From the NCBI GenBank assembly GCA_003640385.1, contig RCAB01000248.1, forward strand, positions 1 through 64,000: a DNA stretch of 64,000 nucleotides, read 5' to 3'. The notes below the pieces were generated by a model. It did not search any database. It saw nothing but the letters and a program-made list of their open reading frames with translations, and was not told where the DNA came from. Positions 24,736 through 37,013 of the stretch are shown here, piece by piece. The stretch is from Setaria digitata. Taxonomy: Eukaryota > Nematoda > Chromadorea > Rhabditida > Setariidae. Each line of letters starts with the position of its first letter. Position 1 is the stretch's first letter. The translations under genes and the position numbers were made by a program.

Positions 24736-25942
24736 TAGTGGAAGTAATAATGTGAAATGAATGATAAATTCTATCATTGATAATGCTTAAAAATCTTTAT
24801 CAATTTACCGTTTCTCAAAATTCAACTTGATATTTTCTAAAGGAGAGAGGAGAAAAAAATTTAGTAACATCAATTTTCTCTTTCTCTAATTTCAGATGTA
24901 ATCTATGAGTAACATTGAATCCAACATGTATTTACGAGGGAGAGTAAACTTTAACTGATGGTTGCGCATTATTTAAGTGGTAACACTAAAATGTAAAAAA
25001 AAAAAAAAAATGCATATTTATATCTGGTTTTGATTTTTCATATAAATTACGTTTCCAGATAGACAGTGTAGTAAATAAGTTTACATCGAGAAAGATACTA
25101 CTGATTAAGTCCACATGTGTAATAAGTCTTTCTAGACTTAAAAATTTGCTAGAAAGAAAAAAAAGAAAACACAATAAAAAGTAGGCAAAATCACCATGAG
25201 TCTTCCTTATGTAGCATTTCTTTGCTAATATCAATTTTCTCCTAGAACGAATAAACGAATAATTAATGAGCTTTTAGCACTTACGAGATACGTACATAAG
25301 GAAAGTACAATTGATGAATGAGCTTAGAAAAAGTTATCATATAAATTTTTCTACAAGGAAGAAGAAGAAAAAAAAAAAGAGAAGTAAAGTACCTGCAATT
25401 TTATCAACAGAAAAAATTTACTTTTATACGGACAACATCCTTCTGTCATTTTACCGACTGTAAAATACTGATCACCGTCAAAAAGCTCATCACATGTTAG
25501 TGCTATTTTCATTTTCACTAGATATAAATCTCCTTACTGGTCACATTTAAGACATTTAAAAAAAAGAAAACACAAAATTAATAATAATAATAGATTATAA
25601 TTTATCTTATAATAATATAATTTACAATTTACTTCAATTAATTAATTTATAATTTAATTTAATAATAGATTATAATTTATAATAATCTGTATAAAGGATT
25701 ATAATTTATCTCAATTAGCTTCGATGCAACTTTTTTTCGTTTTTTTTTTTTTGGTATATATGCAGCACAATAATTTATTCATTTATGACAAACAATGTCT
25801 ATTGTAAATGTATCTTTTAGTAGCTTTTCAAATGGCACCGCAAAACATACCAATCATGAATGATGGTAATAAATAAAAGATCACCGAGAAATTCGACGAA
25901 GAATCGAACAAAAAAACAAAAAAAACAAAAAAAAAAAAAAAA

Positions 25943-25981
25943 NNNNNNNNNNNNNNNNNNNNNNNNNNNNNNNNNNNNNNN
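25943..25981. other. Assembly gap (39 N)
   Basis: A run of N between a poly-A and a poly-T tract. The true length and content are unknown. Confidence 0.98.
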
Positions 25982-26531
25982 TTTTTTCTCCTAAAATCAT
26001 TTGGCATAGCGTAACAAGCAATCAAGTAATTAACGAAATATGTATCGCCCGAAGTAAAACAGCTAATAAATTATAAATTATCTGGCAGAAGCTGCATAAC
26101 AGTTAAAGAAGAATTAATTAAATTAGAATAAACTCCTGAAATTTTACCTTACAAGAAGGGAATTCTAAAAAAAAAAAAAAAAAAAAAAATCAATACAAGA
26201 CGCTTTTTAATACTTGCAGCATGAAATTATGAAAAAAAGAAAAAACGCAGTGAGCCTATGACAAATAATTCCCTGAAATTCATCCAACATATTGGAAGCT
26301 TCAATTATCACAAATTCAGCGCAACTTATGAAAAAAGAATCAAAATCCAAAAAACATTTCAAGTAACTTGTAGCATCATAAACCAATGAGCAGAGTAACA
26401 AAAAAAAAAAAGGAAAAAAAGGAAAATTACACCAAAGAATTCAATTTGATTAGTAAAAAAGCTGTGGTAGGAAAGAATAGCTGCTAGCATGTAAAACATG
26501 GAATGAACACCTTTACTTGTTAATTGAAGTG

Positions 26532-26557
26532 ATGAATGAATGAATGAATGAATGAAC
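26532..26557. repeat. (GAAT)n microsatellite
   Basis: About six uninterrupted GAAT units in non-coding sequence. Confidence 0.85.
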
Positions 26558-27037
26558 AAGAGAATCAAATCCGCAGCTTGAGAGGGTGAAGGAAATAGAC
26601 ATTTTTTTTTTTTTATAAAACCGGAAAGTAAAGTTCCATATACTGAAAATATGCTTCATAAAGAAAAATCCGTGGGGGCAGTCAAATATAGTTCTAAAAA
26701 TTCTTAAGTCTGAATTCAGAGGCACTATATTTAAAGACCTGTTAACGGCTTTAATGTCAATAGCTTAATAATACTAACGTTCCTCAGTAATACATCATCT
26801 TCCTCTTACTTACCACGCACTTTTAATTTTGAAAAAAGGCTTTAGAATCTTAAAAGATAATAGCAGTGCGTTTATGTAAATAAGGCGTGGGGTGGAACCA
26901 TATGATTACATTATTCTTCACCAAACAGTTCCAGTTAGAAATGTTAAACATTTCACAGAAATACTTTTACTTGTCGGTAAATAATCACTGACAATTCTTG
27001 CTAAATCTAAAATAAAAGAGTGAACTGGCTCAAAGTT

Positions 27038-30000
27038 CTAATCCATCTTCAATCGAGGTTTATTCACAAATTCTTCACCATTAATAAATATGAAGAGCAT
27101 TAGTGCCAAGAAAATTACAAGCCAAAATACGGTCGCAGTCATATTTTCTGAAATATGAATTTGAAAAATTCGCAAGTGTTTCAAAAAGACAAGTACAAAC
27201 TGTAATTTCTGAAATGAAATTCACTTCATTAAATAAGAACTGTACACAGTCAAATGACATAAACTTTAAATGTATTAAACCAATCATGCTGTTTTCTTTT
27301 GATAAACAATAGTACAATTATATTCGGAAAATGGTCGGATTATTTTCACGAAAAGAATTAATTAATCTGCACTAGATTTTGACTTCGGTCGTTTTTTTTT
27401 CTCTCTCAAATTTACCCATGAATTCAGAAACTCTTAGATTCAAAATCAAATACTTACCAGCTACCAATATACAAAGAATAGTCATTGCAGCTGCAAAAAT
27501 TGCGCCTACAATGGCACCACCATGGTAATCAAAATTGAGTACTGTAGTTTCGAAAGTTGCTGGCAAATTATTTGGATCAACTTGAAAATTACCAAGGAAG
27601 AGGTTGATTGCATCCTGAAATCATTCCCACAAACTATATTTTTTGCAGTATAAAATTTTACTGCTAATGGACGACGAAGACCTTTGACTGCAATACTAGA
27701 TGATATCAAAAGAAGTATGGAAAATCAGCAAATATTCTGGGAACCTGTCTGTAACCATCTGCAAAGTTGTTTCGAAAGTAACGTGTGAAAGCGTTTACGC
27801 AATCGTTGCATGCTCCACCAAAAGTTCGCTTGCCAAAACGAGTGTAATCGGCCTATAAGAAAACTCAATTTAGCAAATGCTACAAAAAAATATATGTTTA
27901 ATTTATTTATATTACGTGAAAGACTTGTTAATTCTACCAGTATTTGGCTTTGGAGAGTTAAATTTAGTACAGTAAAAACGAAGAATAAGGAGCTGCTCAT
28001 ATAAATTACACGAAATTTCACTTCTTTACCACAAACAAAAATTTGCATCTCTATTAAACACTTTAATTTCACGCTCGACTCAAGAAAAGAAACTGCGAAC
28101 CTTTAATGCCCCTGTCCCAGCGTACTGACGACTGCATTCATCGCCATTATCTGCCCAAACTATAAACAACGAAAATTAAAACTTATTTCACTTGCAGTGA
28201 ATATAAAAAGCCCATTTCATTAAAATACCAAGAAACTCACTTCTTTTGAAAATGACGGATAACTCCGGATAATTATCTACTTCGAAGCCATTATTGATGA
28301 TTTTCATATATGACAACTGATCTTTCAGTGATTCCTGGAAGGAAATGAAGAAATAAACAGAAATAAACGGTCAATGAAAGTCGCTATCTAGTATCTCTGC
28401 TTCCAACGTTGGTATGAAAGAACAGATTATATAAGAACGACAGAACAAGATAAGCAAAGAAGATCCAGCTCAGTAAGTTGCCGCGAAAATTTATGAAATC
28501 ATCATTACCGTCAACAAGGCTGATAACCTATTATTATATGAAAAAAGACTAGAACAAATAAACCACTCTTAATAAGTTACAATCTTACCGAAAATCAGCA
28601 CAATCTGCAGAAAACACTAAAATTAATCCCAAATAAATAAAATACCTTAGCCAACATAGACTGAACAACATTAGTTCTATCCAAGCAATCCATACAGTTA
28701 GTACGAAAAAATCCTTTCTGCTTTTGGGTTTCTTTTGCATCACTTAAAAAAGATCCAAAAAATCTGAAAATGGTGCTTAAAATTAATTTAAGAAGCTATT
28801 TCTAGCTGCTTTTAACTATCGAATTAAATACAAATGCTGTGAAGCTTTCTTCTTAGAACAAAATCCTAATACACTGCAGTCCAAAAAGTCGAGATACTGG
28901 AGATTACAGCATCATTAAAAACTAAATAAAATTTCTAGTAAACGCAATTTCATTAAAGATTAATAATCAGTAGGCATACCCAAACTCTGTAATTTCTCCC
29001 CGAAGTTGTTTCTTAAGCATATCCAAGCGACCCCAATCTAATGCGCGACATTCTTTATGGAAATCAAAGGCGTTAAGCCTAAAAGCATAAATGGTTATGA
29101 ATTATATAACGTAATGTTGGAATTTGTAAACTAAAAATAAAGTATCTCCTTTTAATTCGTTTTTCTCCTTCATCATCTTCTACACATATGAAAAAATAAA
29201 AAAAAAAAAAAAGACGAAAAAAAAATGCAACAATTTTCACTTCAAGACCCGAAAGTTTTTATACTGACCCACCTGACGAAGTCCAAATTTGTTCTTATAA
29301 CAACCCTATCAAGTTCTCCACCAACACGCTTTTCACGCCCTCTCTGATTCACCAAATTTACAATTACCTAAACAAATTGTGATAATGAATCACCACAATT
29401 TGGTAAAACATTACACATTTTTCCGAAAAATCTTTGAACAGTAGCCTAAAAGCTATCACCACAGCTACACCTTTCTAACAACTTCGTGAAACGTCAGCCA
29501 ACTCATACTTATCATTCCGCAAATACATGATGTATTTATTGTACTGTCTAACAAAATCCAGGCTTAAACAGTCGAACTACCTTTATTCTGAAGAAAATTA
29601 TTGTTGTGAATTTAAGAAAAAATTATTAGCAAAACTACTAGCATGTTTTCCTCCATAAATATTCCGTTGCATTATCATGTGCCGTTTAAATGCTTCAGTT
29701 TGATCATCAACAGGATTTAGCATCGGTTCCGGCTGCCAATGAAGATTTGGTCGTTGCGACCAAAATAATGGTATTGAACCTCTTATCTGTAATGTACATC
29801 ATTTTAAACTCAATTTTAAATTCTAAAAACTGGATTAAAGGAAAAAAGAAATTCTTAAGGAAAAAGAAATTTAGTTTCTATCAAATTGAAGGGCGAAATT
29901 TTAAGGCCTTTTATTTCCACAAACAGTCTAAATCACATTATAAAATTTTTAATACCAACCTGGACTAATGCTGTTAAATATCGCTGCTTTGGATCGCCAT

Positions 30001-32685
30001 CCTTATCAAATTCCACTAATTGTTCAGTTTCTACATAATTTGCCGAATGACCGCTAGCACTAACACCACGCATATAAAACCGTGTGCCTGCTCTAAAAAT
30101 CTTTTATATCTTCAAAAATTATTTTCGATGATATTGCTATACGGACGAATCAACGTTAACACTAATTTTATCTGATCTGATCTCATAAATCCACATAGCT
30201 TCTACAGATAAGTTTAAACGCTGATTCACGTCCATTATAACTGGTCTGGAACAATTTTTAGACAGGTACTGTTCTCGAAGAGATAAAAACAGAGAGCAGG
30301 GAGATTATTTATTTATTTTTTACATATATTAGATTGGTAAACTCAAATTTGGGCAACTAGTACTCCCGTTAGATTTATTGAATATCTATATCTTACACTG
30401 CTAGTTTTTTTTTTTTTTTCTAAATTATCAAGTGAAACATATCTGGGACGGATGTATTTTTTCTAATTTTCTCTTTTCTTTTTTCTCTTTTTTTCCTTTT
30501 TAATTTTCTAAAACTATCAAATGAAACATATCTAGGTATGGATATACAAAGATAACAGTTAGCAATTTTGTTTCAAATAATCGACACATTAAAAATAAAA
30601 GCAGTATTAAATTGAAACGACCCAAACCTGTATACAGATCTACGAGATATAAGGCAGAGTTGAAAGACATGTCCATTAACAACACAGCGACTGATATCAA
30701 AAAAACCATGTATTATAGGAAGCGTGTAACGGCATAATTCGGGAATGGCTGAAAGGGGAGCCGACAGATAGCGATTCCACACGAAACGTTCATCTGCCTA
30801 AAAATAGAACAAACGATAATAAAAAGATTTAAATTTTTGCCCTCAATCTATTCCATTCTAAAAACATTTTACATATTTCACTTTAAAAAGAATAGCTCAA
30901 GAGCTATTGAATTTATGTGACTAATTAATTAAGGCTGACATGAATATTAAGTCAAAAGTTATCGAAATCCTTGCACTGGCATAGCGAAGTTCAAACAGCA
31001 CAGAACTTTTTTTATTTTTGTTTGACTCAGTCTTCCAGTACTAGGATAATACAACTACATTATTTCGGCTAAGTAAAGAAACGGGAATATGTCTCAGACT
31101 AGATTTAGCAAACCTGAGTGAATTCAAAGACAGGAAAACTTTACTCATAGCATGATAGTATAAATGGAAAAAGAGAAATAACGAACTCGATTCATCATTG
31201 GAAGCCTTTTGAAGAAAGGTGCAGCATTTTCAGCCAACCACTGTGCTGAATGTGACAAATCATAAGTACGAGAGAAATAAAATCCACCGGTTGATAGTAC
31301 AAGTTGAATCATATCAGTAAAATGCCGATTATACCAAATCTACAGCACTTTTTTTCATTCTAATTGTTTTATTCTCTTACTACAGCTAAAACACCACAAA
31401 AAAAAAAGAACGCACATACAGGATTTAAAGAGAATGGCTGAAAATTCAAAATTATTCAAACAAAAATGAACAAAGTGACTTAGAATTAGTTTATATTAAC
31501 TATATTTTCAAAATATCTCATAATAACACGCCTGTGAAGTTCTACTTTTTATATTCTCAATATGAAATTGACCCTTACATGTGTATAGTACTGTCAAAAA
31601 CTGTTGAAATTGATTAACCTGTTTTTCTGTTAGATGTAATGTTGTTTTCTCATATGGTATAATTTCCGTTCCGGTTATTGCCCATATTTCATGGCCACTT
31701 AAAACACCTTTTAAATTAGCATTTGTTATAGTTATCAATGCATTCCCTGAAAGATTATTTATGAAATAACTATCATTCCCTACATCTACTTTTCTTTAAG
31801 AATGTACTGGTGAAATGAATAATGAATAACGAAAAGACATGTGAATTATGCAATGTAGTATCGAAACTGCAATGACTATTAAAGGGGCACCAAATATACA
31901 TCACAAACCTGATACTAGTCTAACGATACCAACAAGTCCGTGGACAGCTTTCACTTCAGCATCATGCATAAGTATTGGCCGCTCGGCACTCTCTGTATAT
32001 GCAGAAATCGAATAAAATTTAAATGAAATTTACAATATACAATTTAGATAAAATTTCAAACTTCAAAAATCGGAGGGAAAAAAGAGCAATGAAAGCATTA
32101 AATCATTTTCATATAATGGATAGAAACTTACTTATCAAGCTTAATTTTCCTGTATTACGATCAATTTCCAAATACGAATCAGAAACTAATCCACCATCTC
32201 GTCCTCTTGGTTCCAAACAAAACCTTTCCGGAAATATGCACCTAAATGAAGACACTGTGAGAAATCTTATAAATCCTAATTAGTTGTCAAATCTAGTTTC
32301 CCGTACTACAGTCGATTTTCAAGTAGAATTGAATATAATAGCTGGCTGATTAATGTTATCAACCTTTCACATCACGATAGTAACAAAGCAATTACACGTC
32401 AGGTGCAATCATACTCAACACCACATAATCAAAATTGCGCCTCAAAACTGTAATTGCAATTTCAATTAAATAACGGAATTGTAACTGAAAGAAAATTAGA
32501 GAAAGTAATTATATGATAAAAATTGTGCCGCAAAAATGAAAACAAAAATGTAGTAGGGAAGTTGAACAAAGATATGATTTCGAATTAAATGTTAGAACGA
32601 GAGAAATAAAACACTACAAAACATTTCGACAAAAAAGAAAAACTGACAAGTTTAGCTGCTCGTAAATTTCGGTTGTTTCTTCCAT
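27038..32685 (-). CDS. sac-1: SAC1 phosphatidylinositol 4-phosphate phosphatase
   Basis: This is an integral ER/Golgi phosphatase that dephosphorylates PI4P. Sixteen exons (+ coordinates): 32648-32685, 32132-32241, 31909-31992, 31619-31746, 31187-31339, 30628-30797, 29960-30092, 29643-29786, 29273-29367, 28980-29078, 28646-28763, 28241-28334, 28101-28159, 27745-27852, 27458-27614, 27038-27147. They sum to 1800 nt (599 aa), close to the usual length of about 590. Sac-domain landmarks are YEQLNLCIFPERF at the start, [39 protein letters not shown] and AFDFHKECR. The catalytic Cx5R is [12 protein letters not shown] (C408 to R414). Two C-terminal membrane segments (about 543-563 and 568-585) flank a short loop. 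The tail ends RLKMD, close to the K-x-K-x-x ER-retrieval tail of SAC1. The intron between exons 8 and 9 needs a GC donor (CAT|gctagt). A possible splice acceptor (GATTCAG) 14 bases before the ATG could accept a spliced leader. It is divergent from eaf-1, with 1.7 kb between the starts. Confidence 0.95.
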
Positions 32686-32739
32686 AGATTTTGAATAACT
32701 GAATCGTGATTTAACCGATTCCGGAAAAAACAATCCGGT

Positions 32740-32932
32740 TACTAATCTTTATTAAACAGCATGCAAATCATGAACACGAGAAAAAAAAAAAACAGAAAAA
32801 CATTGGCAAAAAACTATTAAATTTTAGAAAATTTTTCNCTAATCTTTATTAAACAGCATGCAAATCATGAACACGAGAAAAAAAAACAGAAAAACATTGG
32901 CAAAAAACTATTAAATTTTAGAAAATTTTTCA
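32740..32932. repeat. N-separated near-identical duplication
   Basis: The roughly 95 bases ending at 32837 recur from 32839 (CTAATCTTTATTAAACAGCA in both). They differ only in the length of an A run. The single N is at 32838. This is most likely an assembly joint. Confidence 0.85.
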
Positions 32933-33219
32933 AATTTTGATCAGCATACCGTAAATTTTGTCCTCCTTCTTCTTTATCTCTCCTTTTTTTCTTCACCTTT
33001 CTTTTTCCTTTGACTTTTCAGGTCCCCCTGCAGTTTCCACTAAATTAATACATACATGTATGCGGATTTTCTAGGCCATTTACGTTCCATATCACACATC
33101 TAGCAAAATTCGAACTATGTAGTTCAGACTTGTCATTCATCAAAGTATCACTTACGACTCACAAATTCTCACCTACCAATCTCCTAGACACTAATCACTA
33201 ATAGCACTAATCGTTGCTA

Positions 33220-33490
33220 TTTAGACCTTCACTTTACAGTATCATCTTGCTAGCCAGGTCCTGATCTTTTAGTATCACCTATCACTATGCATATCCTGAT
33301 CGTACATTACCACCAACCTCAGTGAGGCTCTATGTTTTTATTGTACTACAACTCCCCAATCAAACAACAACTCTACAGTACCACTAGCCAGGCCTGGCCT
33401 TACAGTACCACCCATTCCCAGACCCGACGCTACAGTATTACGCTTTCCAGTAAGAACATTATTTCACAGCATGACTTATCGCTAGTTAAA
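33220..33490. repeat. Degenerate minisatellite, TACAGTACCAC motif
   Basis: The phrase TTTACAGTATCA / TACAGTACCAC / TTACAGTACCACCC / CTACAGTATTACGC recurs near 33234, 33371, 33401 and 33430, with CCAGG-CCTGATC-like segments between copies. Spacing is irregular, about 28-50 bases. The segment is GC-richer than its flanks. Confidence 0.5.
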
Positions 33491-33792
33491 CCAGAACCTA
33501 AGAATGAGATTCACTATAATGCGCATATATACCGTGATCGCTGCTCCTTTTATCAATCGATTTTCTCCAGTTCTCACCGACGATACCGTCTTTCCTTACC
33601 TTATTACTCTATGTAATCTCTCGATTTGCCATACTTCCTTCTCGTTACAAAATTTGCTTGTCAATCATTCTGGAAAAACCATGAGACGTCACAGTCATTC
33701 CCATTACTTCACCATCCTCGAACTTTTACTGAAGTATTCCTTTCTCCTTCTTGTTTTCCTATCACTTGTACATCAATAAAGATGACTTTGCG

Positions 33793-34039
33793 TGACGTAT
33801 GATTACGTCAAGTATCACACATTTCAATTTCACTTAGTGATACGTCAGATATTACACAGCTCACTATCACTGTTTGTTCGTGATAATAAATCGTAATATT
33901 TGGGGAAAGTTTGATGTTTTGTAATCGATTTTAGACATTCAAATATTGCGTCAAGTATCACTTACGTTTCATGATTAAAAATAATACACAGACAAACAGT
34001 GATATTAAGGGGCGTAATATTTGTTGCTAGCATACGTCA
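33793..34039. promoter_or_regulatory. Cluster of CRE/ATF-like TGACGTA/TACGTCA sites
   Basis: TGACGTA at 33793-33799; TACGTCA at 33804-33810, 33841-33847 and 34033-34039; TGCGTCA at 33947-33953. Two sites sit in an exact 13-bp direct repeat, CGTCAAGTATCAC (33806-33818 and 33949-33961). Five such words in 250 bases of AT-rich DNA is unlikely by chance. They resemble bZIP (CREB/ATF) half or full sites by family knowledge. Binding is inferred, not shown. Confidence 0.5.
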
Positions 34040-34374
34040 TGTAAAGAGAACAATTAATAATAACAAATATATTGTTTGTTCATATAATATTTAGAGATTA
34101 AAAATGAATAATATTTGGGAAAATTTTTACTGTACAATTATTGATAGTGTATAGTATGCATTCATCCCATTTATCCAATAATTTTTCGCTTATTCCTCCA
34201 ACCTCTCTACTTATGCTATTATACTGAATTCGATATTAACATAAGGAGGAAGTGTAATTAAATTTGTTCCATATATCTTTCCTCAAAATTAGAATCGATG
34301 CAGTGAAGCCTTCTTCACGTACTGGAATGTGTGACGAAAGGAATCATAAAATATACATGAAATTTCGTTGCAGA

Positions 34375-36703
34375 ATGACGGAAGTACGTGAGATACCTCC
34401 TGGAACGTATAATTTAAAATTTGGCGAATCATTTCATGAACGAGGAGAAAAACCTGCCTACCACACACTTCGATGTGAGCATTTTCAGTCCCACTTGTTT
34501 ATGTAATTCTTATTTTTCGAATACTTTCTTGGCATATAGTAAGTTAATCCAGAAATTTATTCGTATTCAACAATGTTTGAGAAAAATCCGAGTACCGGAT
34601 GATTTTTAGCATGTAAATATTACTCAAATATTTAATTAGTAGATTCTTCCTATTTCCTTGTTTCCTTGAATGTAAAATCTCATTTCCAGTTGATTTCAAA
34701 CCGAAATCCTTGGCCGGTGAAAAAGAAACATTCATAGTATTTGGTGGAAATGGTGATGTGCAGGTCGCATCTTTTTTTTGATTTTAATTTAATTTGAAAA
34801 AATTTCTAATTTAAGCTTCAAGTCTAGAGTTTGAAAAGTCGAAAGTTTAGACTTTTCATTTTTAAATGCGTCAATATCATATTGCGGTTAGCACTAGTTA
34901 TTGTTCTTTTTTTAGTAGTTTTACATTTTAATGGCAGTTCTTGTTGGAAAGCTACAAATTTCTTCAAAACATTCGGTATCATTTACTGTATTTGTTATCA
35001 GGTAGCAGTGCCAGGTGAAGGAGATGCTTTAACAATATTTAAAGGAGCACAAAAACCCGTAAAAGGCGATAAAGAATGTTTATTATTTTTCGATCATTCG
35101 ACCGGAGAAATGAGGATTGAAAAGCTTTCATCCGTGATGTCTGTAAAGAAGACGAGGTAATATTTTTTCTAGTATCTGAAAAGACAAAATTACTAACCGA
35201 AGACGCACTGCGTTAAAACATCATCGTAAAAGGTTCGACAGAAGTATGGCGGAGAATATTTTTCAGAAACTACAGTCATGCTGAGAATGTCCTACTACTT
35301 GTTCACAGGCGAAGGTTAGACTGCCCGAACAATCAGTAGCTTACCCAATGGGTAAGTTCAGTGACCAGCAGGGTCGACCTCCTCTTGGCTTTTAGTCGAC
35401 ATGCTAATAAATGCCTAATTTCATAAATAAATGAATTTTTAAAGCACTGAAATGAATTCGAGCATTTTAATTTTAAGGCTTATACTTAAACATTTTTTAA
35501 ATTAGTAAATCTGATTAAGAATGGTCGGTATATCTTTGGGAGGATTTGGACCGATACTGGAGCGACCGATAATTTAGACCAGTATTGTTGTTTTTCTTAT
35601 CACTTGAATGAGATAGACATTTATAAAATTGCATAGTATTATAATCTTACGGCAAGTTTTAAAATATGTGAGATATATGCATACATGGCTATTCGCGTGA
35701 TGGTAATAGTCAAAAATGTTCGTTATTAGATAAGTAATAATAATGTTTTCTAGAGGTAATGAAGACAGTGCCACTGTAAAACTACGAGCCGAAATCGAAC
35801 GGTTGCGGAGAGAAAGCGGAGAAAAGTTGGATGATGAAATGGATGATAACAAGGCTGATTTTTTCGCTTGTTTCTGTGATTTGATTACTTAAGAGTTTCT
35901 TATATTATATTAGACTCAGATTCATTGAATTGGACCTTTGGCATTTGTTATTTATTTGTTCTTTTAAGGATGATTAACATAGAAAACAGCTGAAAATGTT
36001 AGACGTACTTCACTTAGAAATAGAATAACCTGGTTGTTTTTACTTTCTTTGCTATTTTTATTAGGTTCAGGTTAATAGCATAATTAATTCTTAGATTTTA
36101 GAGCTCAAGCGATTCCTCGACGGGTACATCTTCCGAATCAGGTGATTCTGATTCAGAATCTGATGATGATGAGAAATCCCTGCCATTGGCATCAAAAAGT
36201 ATGCGTAGTAGTGACGATGGCGATGATAATGATGATGACGATAATGATGATGATGATGATGATGATGACGATGATGATGACGACGATGACGCTAGAACAA
36301 GGAGCAGCGATACTGGTGATGATGATGACTTACAAGGTTTTTGATTTAGTTATTCATACACAGAAAGGGAACACGTTAGAACCGAGAGTTAAGTAAATTT
36401 CTGTAATATTTCGGTAATAACTTTTGTTTGTGTTATGTAGAGATCACTATTGATATCTGTAAAAATAATTTCTGCACAAGAAGCATTAAATTTCTTTTTT
36501 TACATATTATTTTTTTCTGCATTTATGAACTTTTTTCAGAAGCGCTGGAGCAACAACTACGTTCACAGTCGATGCCGTCGATTGAGGAAACAAAACAAAA
36601 ACATGCTATATCGTATCCTCCATCATCAGTTCCAGTTAGCAGTAGTACAAAGAAATTATTGCATGATGATTTGCAGCTAAGTGAAAGTTCGGAAGAAGAT
36701 TAG
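34375..36703 (+). CDS. eaf-1: ELL-associated factor (EAF), transcription elongation
   Basis: EAF proteins bind ELL and stimulate RNA polymerase II elongation in the nucleus. Six exons: 34375-34474, 34690-34763, 35002-35156, 35754-35853, 36102-36336, 36540-36703. They sum to 828 nt (275 aa). Residues 1-110 match the conserved EAF domain: LKFGESFHERG, PAYHTLRFDFKPKS, ALTIFKGAQKP, CLLFFDHSTGE, RIEKLSSVMSVKKTR. Residues 111-143 are charged (EIERLRRES). The rest is Ser/Asp/Glu-rich with a long Asp run from a GAT/GAC repeat (36215-36295), and the protein ends SESSEED. This fits the acidic C-terminal region of the family. The start is set by homology and by an acceptor-like TTCGTTGCAG one base before the ATG, a good candidate for spliced-leader trans-splicing. 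An upstream in-frame ATG (34264) was not chosen. The intron after 35853 appears to use a GC donor (AACAAG|gctgat). A poly(A) signal AATAAA is at 37014-37019. Confidence 0.92.
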
Positions 36704-37013
36704 CTATTTCCTTTTTTTTTTTTTTTTTTTTACTCTGACAGCTGTTTTTGTAGCGAAGTTAATTTTGAAACTCTTTTTTTTTGGGCTTATTTAATTTTTT
36801 TTTTTTTACTCTTGTTAAAATTTAAAAGAATTGGAGTAAATCGGTATCCTTAAGAAAAGAAGAGCAGCATATTTGGCAAAAAAAAAAAAAAAAATACAGA
36901 AAGAAATGAAGAGTAAAGAGTCGGTACAAGCATTGTCAACCCATTCAAGAATCTCCTGTTTTCAATTTATTTTGTGTAATTCCACTGCTGACGAAACAGT
37001 ATTGCTGATGCTC

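Larger units (their letters stand above)
24736..27037. other. Intergenic stretch with a sequencing gap
   Basis: No supportable exon. It contains a run of 39 N (25943-25981) embedded between A-rich and T-rich sequence, a GAAT tetranucleotide repeat (about 26532-26557), and the presumptive sac-1 3' UTR on the minus strand just below 27038. Confidence 0.5.
32686..34374. promoter_or_regulatory. Divergent sac-1 / eaf-1 intergenic region
   Basis: This is the only sequence between two head-to-head start codons, so it should contain both promoters. It holds an N-separated duplication (32740-32932), a degenerate minisatellite (about 33220-33490), and a block of repeated TACGTCA-type sites (33793-34039). 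No TATA box or Inr can be assigned with confidence. The ORFs at 33332-33779 on + are short and low quality. Confidence 0.55.

Noticed and set aside
27038..32685. Calcium-channel alpha-2/delta identity for this gene
   Set aside because: This was considered from the C-terminal membrane segment and exon layout. The [12 protein letters not shown] active site and whole-length correspondence show SAC1.
34264..34374. Upstream in-frame ATG for eaf-1 at 34264
   Set aside because: The extra 37 residues have no EAF homology. An acceptor sits one base before the ATG at 34375, where family similarity begins.
36142..36396. Met-rich plus-strand ORF
   Set aside because: It is an out-of-frame reading of the GAT/GAC repeat of eaf-1 exon 5.
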